Source: Dehalococcoidia bacterium UBA6808
GTDB lineage: Bacteria; Chloroflexota; Dehalococcoidia; GIF9; UBA5629
Reading direction: 5' to 3'
NCBI GenBank assembly: GCA_002452695.1
Contig: DKFA01000004.1
Coordinates: forward strand, 1-8,363
DNA: 8,363 bases
Shown: positions 1-6,144 of the stretch, in pieces
Numbering within the stretch: the stretch's first letter is position 1
Layout of the letters: each line of letters begins with the position of its first letter
Translations under genes and position numbers: made by a program
Notes under the pieces: model-generated
The model's input: only the letters and a program-made list of their open reading frames with translations
Databases searched by the model: none
What the model was told of the DNA's origin: nothing

Positions 1-4
1 AAAC

Positions 5-631
5 ATGGCAGAAAGCTATCCGGTAAACCTGACAATTGACTATCCCGACCGTAAACTGAACAGGCTCACATCCTTTTTCCGTATTTTTGTGGCGATACCT
101 ATCCTGATTGTTCTGGGATTGCTGATCGCTGACAGCTTCAACTACGGAGGCAAGGATTTCGGCGCCAGCGCTGTGGCAGTTGGCATCGGTTTTACCTTCC
201 TACCGCTGGTATTAATGCTGCTCTTCCGAAGGAAGTACCCCCGCTGGTGGTATGACTGGAACTTTAACCTGGCGGGGTTTATCTACAGGGTCAATGCCTA
301 CCTTTACCTTATGACAGATGTCTATCCCTCGACTGATGAGGAGCAGTCGGTGCATATCGATATGCCCTACCCAGACGCATCAACCCTGAACAGATGGCTG
401 CCCCTGGTCAAATGGTTCCTGGCCATCCCGCATTGGATAATTCTGGGTTTTCTTGGTATTGCATTCATGGTTGTCGTGATCATTGTCTGGTTCGCCATCC
501 TGTTCACCGGCAAGTATCCCAGGGGTATGTTCGATTTCGTGGCAGGCGTACTCCGGTGGAACTTACGTGTTATGGCCTATACCCTTATATTGGTCACTGA
601 TAAATATCCTCCGTTCAGCCTCAGCGCATAG
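5..631 (+). CDS. DUF4389 family integral membrane protein with internal duplication
   Basis: A 208-residue membrane protein of unknown function that I assign to the DUF4389 family. Hydrophobic segments lie at about residues 24-42, 53-74 and 134-167. The protein is an internal duplication: residues ~18-108 and ~127-203 share the same plan. Each half has LNR followed by an aromatic-rich stretch and AIP, then KYPR, a W/F-rich segment, RV.AY, and finally TD.YP. The second copy ends in the typical TDKYPPFSL tail. The ATG at base 5 is a sensible start because family members begin with a YPV-type segment followed by YP and a basic stretch, but the ribosome binding site would lie outside the window. 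The gene converges on the diguanylate cyclase gene, with 44 bp between their stop codons. A perfect 6-bp inverted repeat (627-632/639-644) spans its stop codon but has no T-tract. No enzymatic motif is visible, and the function remains unknown. Confidence 0.85.
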   Translation: MAESYPVNLTIDYPDRKLNRLTSFFRIFVAIPILIVLGLLIADSFNYGGKDFGASAVAVGIGFTFLPLVLMLLFRRKYPRWWYDWNFNLAGFIYRVNAYLYLMTDVYPSTDEEQSVHIDMPYPDASTLNRWLPLVKWFLAIPHWIILGFLGIAFMVVVIIVWFAILFTGKYPRGMFDFVAGVLRWNLRVMAYTLILVTDKYPPFSLSA

Positions 632-675
632 CCGTACAGCTATGGGTGTGCTGGAGTAAGCAATAAGCGGCGGCT

Positions 676-2676
676 TCAACCCGGACGGTTCCCCCGTTTA
701 TTGTCATACATCAGCTTGTCTGCCATATCTATCAATTCGTTCAATTCGAGAGGATGTTCAGCGCTTGCGCTGGCGATTCCCAGGCTCAACGAAAGCTGGT
801 AGGGCTTTTGGGCAGTAATAGGGAAATCGAGCAATTTTTGCTGCAGGCGGGTAATTACCGTGTCGCTGAACTTCTGATCCGCTCCGGTCATGAAAACGGC
901 GAACTCATCACCGCCCATGCGCGCTACAATATCCGTTTCGCGGAACGTCTCTCTGAGTACCCCTGCCGCCCCGATGAGGGCTGAATCGCCCTCCAGGTGC
1001 CCCAGGTTATCGTTGATCCATTTAAGCCTGTCGACGTCGGCGAAGATCAGTGTGACATCCTGTTTCATGCGGTAGCTGAGTTTAAGCTGTTTTGAAGCCA
1101 GTGTGAGGAAGCCGCGACGATTATACAAACCGGTCAGGTCATCTATCACCGACAGCGATTTGAACAGCTCTTCCGACTGCTTCAACTCCGTGATATCGAT
1201 GATTGTTCCCAGTGCGGCCCGCCTACCTTCGTAATGGATCGAGACGAGCGATTCCATGAACCACCTCAGTTTGCCTCTCTTGGTTCTGACCCTGTACTCG
1301 TAGGTCTTGAACTGATCTCTTGATTTGAGCGTGCGTATGGCTTCCTGACGGACCCTGGCACGGTCCTCCGGCAACACCAGAGAGATCGGAGCCGTCCCGA
1401 TTATCTCGTTATCATTGAACTCAATATATTTTTGGAACTGGGGGTTGATCATCCTGAAGCGGTTGTTCTGCGCGATATACATACCTATGGGAGACGTATT
1501 GAAAATCGTGCGGAAGAGGTCTTCAGCCTGTTTGCGTTCTGTGATGTCCTGGCCTGAGCTGAAGGTGCCTATGATTTTGTCGGCTTCATCCCTGATCAGC
1601 GAGTTGTGCCAGGCGATGGTGCGCAGCTCTCCTCGGACGTTAAGTATGTCGCTCTCGTGGTACTTGATCAGTTCGACCTCGTCGTTCATCAGCCGGGCAT
1701 ACTTTTCCCTGGCTTTCTGACGATATTCGAGCGGCAAATAATTATCCACCCATGACTTATCCAGTATCTTTTCTTCACTGGCGCCCAGTATTTCGGTACC
1801 CTTGCGGTTGATCAGAGTGACCTTACCTTCCCTGTCGAGAGCTACCATCATTGATTCTTCGAGGTCGAGCAGGTTGTCCAGCTTGTCTCTTTCTTTCTTA
1901 ACCATATCGCGGCTTTGCGTAAGGTTAAAAAACAGCATGTCATAGGGGCGTTGCAGGGCAATGACCACCATGGCGCGGTAGATAAAATAAAAGGAAACGA
2001 CATAGCAAAGATGTCCCAGCACATTGAGAATTCCCGTAGGGTCACGGTAAAACATGAAGGCGCACTCTGCCCCGATGCCGAAGCCGACGGAGACCAGCAG
2101 CATGATCAGCACCGTTTGATCGAAGCTTTTCTGGGAGATCCAGAGCAGGCCGCCGGCCATGATCAGGATAGCGCAGATCACAAACTCGCTGCCGATCTTG
2201 AAGAAGGTTAATCCCGTTTCCTCTAAGTAACAGGTAGGGAAGATGCGCCAGAACAGGATTGAAAGAAGCAGGAGTGTCGTAATGGCTATAAAGACCAGCA
2301 CCGTCAGCCATTCATTCAGCCTGCGCCGGATGAAGATAGGAGCGAAAAGCAGCGACAGGCTCTGTATATAGCGGGCGGCCATCCAGAGCTGCGCAGATTC
2401 GTTGATGCCATAGGAGGGGAAGAACGGCATGCCCTGGATCGTGAGTAAATGCGCCAGGTCGATCATTGCTACGAACAGGAAGGCGATGCCGACAAAGGTG
2501 AGGTACTGGTTATCTGTGTATTTACGCGAGTTCCAGGCTACCATGAAGATGGCGGCGCAGATGACGATGCTGATCAACTGGACCAGGGTCTGAAAGAGCG
2601 AATAGTCATAGAGGCTGGTCAGGTAGATACCAGCCAGCGCCAGAAACCCGAAGACAAGGTTCCAAACGACCTTCAG
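676..2676 (-). CDS. Membrane-anchored sensor diguanylate cyclase (MASE3-PAS-PAS-GGDEF)
   Basis: Predicted to make cyclic di-GMP from two GTP at the inner membrane in response to a signal sensed by the membrane or PAS domains. Numbered from the proposed start (666 aa), the order is: multi-helix MASE3 domain ~1-245 (WNSRKY and IDLAH motifs), PAS ~262-382 ending GQDITERKQAE, PAS ~386-500 ending DITELKQSEE, and GGDEF ~505-666. The active-site GGDEF is intact (~588-592). An inhibitory I-site RETD sits five residues before it (~579-582), so product inhibition is expected. There is no EAL domain. Start choice: the first ATG/GTG/TTG in frame is TTG at 2577, but this would cut off the first MASE3 helix (residues ...YLTSLYDYSLFQTLVQ). 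The frame stays open back to a TAA at 2731-2733. A CTG at 2674-2676, 12 nt after an AGGAGG, restores a complete N-terminus beginning KVVWNLVFGF. The CTG start is inference; the domain assignments are firm. Confidence 0.88.
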   Translation of the reverse strand: MKVVWNLVFGFLALAGIYLTSLYDYSLFQTLVQLISIVICAAIFMVAWNSRKYTDNQYLTFVGIAFLFVAMIDLAHLLTIQGMPFFPSYGINESAQLWMAARYIQSLSLLFAPIFIRRRLNEWLTVLVFIAITTLLLLSILFWRIFPTCYLEETGLTFFKIGSEFVICAILIMAGGLLWISQKSFDQTVLIMLLVSVGFGIGAECAFMFYRDPTGILNVLGHLCYVVSFYFIYRAMVVIALQRPYDMLFFNLTQSRDMVKKERDKLDNLLDLEESMMVALDREGKVTLINRKGTEILGASEEKILDKSWVDNYLPLEYRQKAREKYARLMNDEVELIKYHESDILNVRGELRTIAWHNSLIRDEADKIIGTFSSGQDITERKQAEDLFRTIFNTSPIGMYIAQNNRFRMINPQFQKYIEFNDNEIIGTAPISLVLPEDRARVRQEAIRTLKSRDQFKTYEYRVRTKRGKLRWFMESLVSIHYEGRRAALGTIIDITELKQSEELFKSLSVIDDLTGLYNRRGFLTLASKQLKLSYRMKQDVTLIFADVDRLKWINDNLGHLEGDSALIGAAGVLRETFRETDIVARMGGDEFAVFMTGADQKFSDTVITRLQQKLLDFPITAQKPYQLSLSLGIASASAEHPLELNELIDMADKLMYDNKRGNRPG

Positions 2677-2688
2677 AACGGCTCTATT

Positions 2689-2694
2689 CCTCCT
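2689..2694 (-). promoter_or_regulatory. Shine-Dalgarno AGGAGG for the diguanylate cyclase
   Basis: A perfect AGGAGG on the minus strand, 12 nt before the in-frame CTG at 2676-2674. It is more than 100 nt upstream of the TTG at 2577, so it argues for an upstream start. The spacing to CTG is a little long. No ATG, GTG or TTG lies in frame nearby. Confidence 0.5.
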
Positions 2695-2710
2695 GCTGTC
2701 AGGATATCCA

Positions 2711-2739
2711 ATTGTATGGATAATCTGATGTTACCGCAA
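2711..2739 (-). promoter_or_regulatory. Sigma-70-type promoter candidate for the diguanylate cyclase
   Basis: On the minus strand, TTGCGG (2739-2734) and TACAAT (2716-2711) are separated by exactly 17 bp. The -10 matches consensus at 5 of 6 positions and the -35 at only 3 of 6. Transcription would begin near 2704, about 10 nt before the AGGAGG at 2694. This fits a short leader and a start codon close to 2676. It lies in the 85-bp gap after yraN, suggesting that the cyclase can be transcribed independently of the upstream cluster. Confidence 0.45.
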
Positions 2740-2761
2740 GTACAGCGGCGCTGCCTCATGA

Positions 2762-3124
2762 TCATCCCAGCGCATCTTCGATGATTTCAATGACCGGCGG
2801 CTTCGATCCGGTAGGATCGATATCGACCCCGACGAAGTCGATGCGCCAGTTTTCCGGCAGGTTGTCATGGCTTTCAAGGTAAGACATGGCAGCAGCCGTC
2901 AACCTCTGTTTTTTCCCGGCTGTGAGCGATTCGGATGCGGTTCCGTACGCAGGCCCTGTTTTGGAGCGCACTTCCACGAACACAAGGCAGCCGGCTGTGC
3001 TGGCCACGATATCGATCTCGCCGAAGCGACAACGGTAATTGCGCTCGATGATACGGTAGCCCTTTTTCCTGAGAGCCTGGCTGGCCAGGTTCTCTCCCAT
3101 CCGGCCGGTCTCTTGTTTTTTCAT
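2762..3124 (-). CDS. yraN: YraN/UPF0102 family endonuclease-like protein
   Basis: A 120-residue protein, normal length for the UPF0102/YraN family, which has a restriction-endonuclase-like (PD-(D/E)XK-type) fold. Visible family signatures are GENLASQALRKKGYRIIERNYR near the N-terminus (G10, E11), then GEIDIV (residues ~35-40) and FVEVRSKTG (~49-57), the region carrying the putative acidic metal ligands. The C-terminal WRIDFVGVDID is also typical. The last catalytic-type position reads EVR instead of EVK, a variation I believe is common in the family. The biochemical function is poorly established; a role in DNA processing or recombination is inferred from the fold. Its ATG overlaps the rnhB stop codon as ATGA (4 bp), indicating translational coupling. 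rnhB-yraN is a frequent bacterial gene pair, which supports both calls. Confidence 0.93.
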   Translation of the reverse strand: MKKQETGRMGENLASQALRKKGYRIIERNYRCRFGEIDIVASTAGCLVFVEVRSKTGPAYGTASESLTAGKKQRLTAAAMSYLESHDNLPENWRIDFVGVDIDPTGSKPPVIEIIEDALG

Positions 3125-3771
3125 ATCAGCCTGTTTAGCTCGCGTACCGGCGCGAAGGTGAAGCGGTGTATCTCAGATGCGCCGTACTGCTGCAGGCATT
3201 TGAGGTGCTCCCTGGTGCCGTACCCCTTGTGACGGCAGAAGCCGTAGCAAGGATACGTGTGATCAAGCTCAGCCATAATGCGGTCCCGGGTGACTTTGGC
3301 CGCGACTGATGCGCAGGCGATGCTGAGCACATCCCGGTCTCCCTTGATGATCCCTTTTTGGGGGATGCTCATGCCGCGCAGGTAGACCGCATCGGTCAGC
3401 ACAAAATCGGGAGGATAGTTGAGCCGGAGCAGCGCCAGCTTCATAGCCTGACGTGTGGCGTTCAGAATATTGATGTCGTCGATGACCTGCGAGGAGATAA
3501 CGCCGATGCCTATTTCAATGCCTGCCTGCTGCATCAGGCTGAAGATCTGCTCACGTTCTTCTTCAGCCAGCAGCTTGCTGTCCCTGACCCTGTCCAGCCA
3601 ATCCAACCCGTCTGATGGGGGCAGTATGACAGCGGCAGCCACGACCGGGCCGGCCAGCGCGCCCCGGCCCGCTTCATCCAGACCGGCAATACGCAGGTAA
3701 CCTTCGGCGCGGAGAGCGGCTTCTTCGGAACGCCCGGGCTGAACTTTCCTGCTGCTGTTAGCCTTTTTCAA
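3121..3771 (-). CDS. rnhB: Ribonuclease HII
   Basis: Cleaves the RNA strand of RNA-DNA hybrids and incises at single ribonucleotides embedded in DNA, a cytoplasmic housekeeping function. The 216-residue product shows the type 2 RNase H signature GLDEAGRGALAGPV (~30-43) with catalytic D32 and E33, the conserved DSKLL (~64-68), D127 in VLTDAV and D145 in KGDRDVLS. These give the full DEDD set. The helical IACASVAAKVTRDR block (~151-164) and C-terminal HKGYGTREH and HRFTFAPV are also canonical. The start is TTG at 3771: an in-frame TAA lies directly before it, and no ATG or GTG follows before the catalytic motif. It sits 30 bp after tmk and overlaps yraN by 4 bp, so it is likely in the same transcript. 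The N-terminal ~20 residues are polar and not conserved. Confidence 0.97.
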   Translation of the reverse strand: MKKANSSRKVQPGRSEEAALRAEGYLRIAGLDEAGRGALAGPVVAAAVILPPSDGLDWLDRVRDSKLLAEEEREQIFSLMQQAGIEIGIGVISSQVIDDINILNATRQAMKLALLRLNYPPDFVLTDAVYLRGMSIPQKGIIKGDRDVLSIACASVAAKVTRDRIMAELDHTYPCYGFCRHKGYGTREHLKCLQQYGASEIHRFTFAPVRELNRLI

Positions 3772-3776
3772 TTATG

Positions 3777-3781
3777 TCACC
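3777..3781 (-). promoter_or_regulatory. Ribosome binding site GGTGA for rnhB (TTG start)
   Basis: GGTGA on the minus strand ends 5 nt before the TTG at 3771-3769. It matches the 3' part of the Shine-Dalgarno consensus. It supports TTG as the start; the frame is closed immediately upstream by TAA. Confidence 0.5.
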
Positions 3782-3801
3782 GTGAAGTTGCCGGAATTAA
3801 T

Positions 3802-4419
3802 TCAGGCCTTTTTATTCAGTCTCGATAGCACTTCCGTGAGTATGGCCTGGCTGATGGTTTCGACCGGTTGCTGCGCGGACACGGTGTACCAGCGCCTGGG
3901 TTCCCTGCCTGCTTCAAGCAGGTACCCGTCGCGTACCCTGCGGTGAAATTCGATGCTCTCATTGTCAAAACGGTCCGTTTCGACGTTGCGCTTGCGTCCC
4001 AGCCCTACCTCCGGCAGGGCATCGAGGAGTATGGTCAGATCGGGTTTCAGATTGCCGGTGGCCATATTATTAATATATTCGATCTGCCACAGGTCCAGGC
4101 CGCGCGCATGGCCCTGGTAGACCACGGTAGAATCGGAGAAGCGGTCGCATACCACCACCCGGCCCGTTGCGAGCGCGGGCCGGATAACTTCCTTAACAAG
4201 CTGGGCCCGGCAGGCGGCGAACAGCAGCAGTTCCGCTTCCGGGCTGATGCCGAAATCGCGCCTGACCTTAAGCAGGTCGCGGACGGCGCTGCCCAGCGGC
4301 GTCCCGCCTGGTTCGAGAGTGAGTACGCAATCGATACCCCGGCTGCGCAGGCTGTTGTACAACAGCCTGATCTGCGTGCTTTTACCGCATCCTTCGCATC
4401 CCTCAAAGGTAATGAACAT
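3802..4419 (-). CDS. tmk: Thymidylate kinase (dTMP kinase)
   Basis: Phosphorylates dTMP to dTDP using ATP, an essential step in dTTP synthesis. The 205-residue length is typical. Motifs in order are the P-loop GCEGCGKST (7-15), EPGGT (36-40) involved in substrate binding, the CDRFSDSTVVYQG segment containing the DR(F/Y) motif (D92-R93), and a LID region GRKRNVETDRFD (~141-152). Basic residues sit in the LID and none in the variable P-loop positions, the arrangement known for E. coli-like (type II) bacterial thymidylate kinases. The start is ATG at 4419, 19 bp after the ATPase stop; only a weak Shine-Dalgarno-like GAGCAG precedes it, so translation may depend on the upstream gene. The two cysteines in the P-loop are slightly unusual compared with the textbook GxDGxGKST. 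Confidence 0.97.
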   Translation of the reverse strand: MFITFEGCEGCGKSTQIRLLYNSLRSRGIDCVLTLEPGGTPLGSAVRDLLKVRRDFGISPEAELLLFAACRAQLVKEVIRPALATGRVVVCDRFSDSTVVYQGHARGLDLWQIEYINNMATGNLKPDLTILLDALPEVGLGRKRNVETDRFDNESIEFHRRVRDGYLLEAGREPRRWYTVSAQQPVETISQAILTEVLSRLNKKA

Positions 4420-4438
4420 AACTGCTCAAGCAAAATGA

Positions 4439-5986
4439 TTATTGATTGAGAATGCGGACCCGGCGTTCCGGCTCCTTGCCGCTGCTGCGTGATATTACGT
4501 CATGCCGTTCAGCCAGCATATGCTGCAGCTTGCGGATAAAGGCGTTCTGGGGGCTGAGCTCGACTTCCCCCCTGCCGTTCTTGACATCCTCAATGGCATG
4601 TAAGGCCTCGTCCAGGGCGGAATCAACCATTTCGTCATGCGGCCCGGTGTAAATAGTGTCAAGACAGTGTCTAAGCTGCTGCAGGCTGTTGCCTCTTATG
4701 GCGTAGACCGGGATGCCCTGCATCTCAGCGTCCCTGATCGTCTGGGGCTTGCGGCGGAAGTAGTTTTTGGTCGTAATCAGCAGATTCGAGTACCTGAGGT
4801 CGTTGACTATATCTACATCCAGGCCCTTTTCATTCGCAGCCTGTTCCAGTATGGGCCGGTTGATGCCGAAAAGGTAAACACGCAGCTTCTGTTTCTTGGA
4901 TGCGGGCCTGCCGCGCTGTTCGCCGGATGCGATCGACTGCTCGCGGATGACGTTGCCGTTCTGGTCGAGCCAGCGTATTTCCGATTGCGTTCTCTGCCCG
5001 TGCAGGAGCGAATCGACGGCCAATTTGCAGTCGGGATGCACCAGCACTTTATAGCGTTCCTGTATTTCAACAACAATATCAAAGGTGGGAGGGGCCTTGC
5101 GTTCCAGCACGGACTTCTGGGTGCGCCTGCGGCGGGCTTCCTCATCGCCCAATGTGACAGTTTGGATACCGCCTATCAGGTCGGAAAGCGTGGGGTTCAT
5201 CAGCAAATTTTCCAGGCTGTTGCCATGCGCCGTCCCGACCAGTTGCACACCGCGTTCGGCTATGGTCCTGGCAGCATCGGCTTCCAGGCTGGTGCCTATC
5301 TCGTCGATGATGATGACTTCGGGCATGTGATTTTCTACAGCTTCAATCATAACAGCGTGTTGGAGGGTCGGCGTCGGAACCTGCATGCGGCGCGCGTGTC
5401 CGATGGCTGGATGCGGGATGTCCCCATCGCCGGCGATCTCGTTAGAGGTGTCTACGACGATGACCCTTTTTTTTGCATCATCGGCCAGCACGCGCGCTGT
5501 CTCGCGCAAAATGGTCGTCTTTCCGATGCCCGGAGGTCCCATGAGCAGGACGTTTTTCCCGGTTTCCACAAGGTCCTGTATTATCCTGGCAGTGCCCATC
5601 ACAGCCCGCCCGACCCTGCAGGTCAGACCGACGATTTTACCTTCACGGTTGCGGATGGCGGAGATGCGGTGCAGTGTGCGTGTCAATCCGGCGCGATTGT
5701 CCCCGCTGAAAGCGCCGATCCTGCTGGTGACATACTGGATGTCCTCTTCCGATACCTCACGGTCTCCCAGAAAGACCTCTCTGTCGGGGAAGCGCGCCTC
5801 CGGCAGCCTCCCCAGGTCGAGGACGATCTCCAGCAAGTTGCCGTTGTCGTTCTCCCTGGCGATCTGCGAGGCGATGTGGCGGGGCATGACTCCGAGCAGC
5901 GACTGGATGTCATCAATGTTGACTGTCTGCAAGATGACCTCCTGAGAGATAGGCTGCAAGTCGACGTCCTGAGAAAGAATCAGCAA
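4439..5986 (-). CDS. R3H-domain AAA ATPase, SpoIIIAA/Ycf45-like
   Basis: A 515-residue ATPase related to the SpoIIIAA/Ycf45 group that also carries an R3H nucleic-acid-binding domain. Residues ~1-140 form an N-terminal module. The ATPase core has Walker A GPPGIGKTT (150-158), Walker B VIIIDE (224-229) and the downstream GTAHGNSLENLL segment (251-262). Residues ~367-450 form a second module starting LRVYLFGINR, and an R3H motif lies at R485-x3-H489 near the C-terminus. R3H domains bind single-stranded nucleic acid, so a single-stranded DNA or RNA remodelling role is plausible, but no substrate is established to my knowledge. The start is TTG at 5986 with an excellent AAGGAGGT just upstream. 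It is first in a tight leftward cluster with tmk, rnhB and yraN. The opposite strand holds a long open frame that is a compositional shadow. Confidence 0.9.
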   Translation of the reverse strand: MLILSQDVDLQPISQEVILQTVNIDDIQSLLGVMPRHIASQIARENDNGNLLEIVLDLGRLPEARFPDREVFLGDREVSEEDIQYVTSRIGAFSGDNRAGLTRTLHRISAIRNREGKIVGLTCRVGRAVMGTARIIQDLVETGKNVLLMGPPGIGKTTILRETARVLADDAKKRVIVVDTSNEIAGDGDIPHPAIGHARRMQVPTPTLQHAVMIEAVENHMPEVIIIDEIGTSLEADAARTIAERGVQLVGTAHGNSLENLLMNPTLSDLIGGIQTVTLGDEEARRRRTQKSVLERKAPPTFDIVVEIQERYKVLVHPDCKLAVDSLLHGQRTQSEIRWLDQNGNVIREQSIASGEQRGRPASKKQKLRVYLFGINRPILEQAANEKGLDVDIVNDLRYSNLLITTKNYFRRKPQTIRDAEMQGIPVYAIRGNSLQQLRHCLDTIYTGPHDEMVDSALDEALHAIEDVKNGRGEVELSPQNAFIRKLQHMLAERHDVISRSSGKEPERRVRILNQ

Positions 5987-5990
5987 GATT

Positions 5991-5997
5991 ACCTCCT
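5991..5997 (-). promoter_or_regulatory. Strong ribosome binding site for the R3H ATPase
   Basis: AGGAGGT on the minus strand ends 4 nt before the TTG at 5986-5984. This near-perfect Shine-Dalgarno decides the TTG start, since no ATG or GTG lies at a suitable distance. Confidence 0.8.
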
Positions 5998-6113
5998 TTT
6001 ATTTTAGTGTGGACGCGGTTGACAGAGGACAATTGTGAAATTAAACGTAAGGAGCGCCTTTGGTGGGCTGTGCAGTTATGTGCTCTTTCTTTTTCCATAT
6101 GTCTGTGTTCCGG

Positions 6114-6131
6114 TCAGCCCTGCAAGGCTGA
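6114..6131 (-). other. Hairpin downstream of pdxS, possible weak terminator
   Basis: A perfect 6-bp inverted repeat (TCAGCC/GGCTGA, 6-nt loop) begins 13 bp past the pdxS stop. It is not followed by a T-tract on the minus strand, so it does not look like a classical intrinsic terminator. It is the only obvious structure in the 158-bp gap between pdxS and the R3H ATPase (5987-6144). Apart from the ATPase ribosome binding site I see no confident gene or promoter there, so the ATPase cluster might be read through from pdxS. Confidence 0.3.
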
Positions 6132-6144
6132 GAACACGCTTAAG

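Noticed and set aside
627..644. Perfect 6-bp inverted repeat CATAGC/GCTATG at the end of the DUF4389 gene as a terminator
   Set aside because: The stem is short and AT-containing, no T-tract follows on either strand, and it includes the stop codon.
2731..2764. CAGCG-c-CGCTG palindrome after yraN as a terminator
   Set aside because: The loop would be a single base and no T-tract follows, so no stable terminator hairpin can be supported.
3868..4449. 193-codon plus-strand frame opposite tmk
   Set aside because: It lies fully over a thymidylate kinase with all motifs intact and has no coherent domain of its own.
4637..6007. 456-codon open frame on the plus strand opposite the R3H ATPase
   Set aside because: It mirrors the codons of a confidently assigned ATPase gene. 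Its translation lacks recognisable motifs, and long antisense frames are expected from GC-rich third-position bias.
5913..6098. Short minus-strand frame (61 codons) in the gap upstream of the R3H ATPase, suggesting a small gene or an N-terminal extension
   Set aside because: It is in a different frame from the ATPase, overlaps the ATPase start, lacks a good ribosome site, and the ATPase has a strong Shine-Dalgarno for its own TTG.
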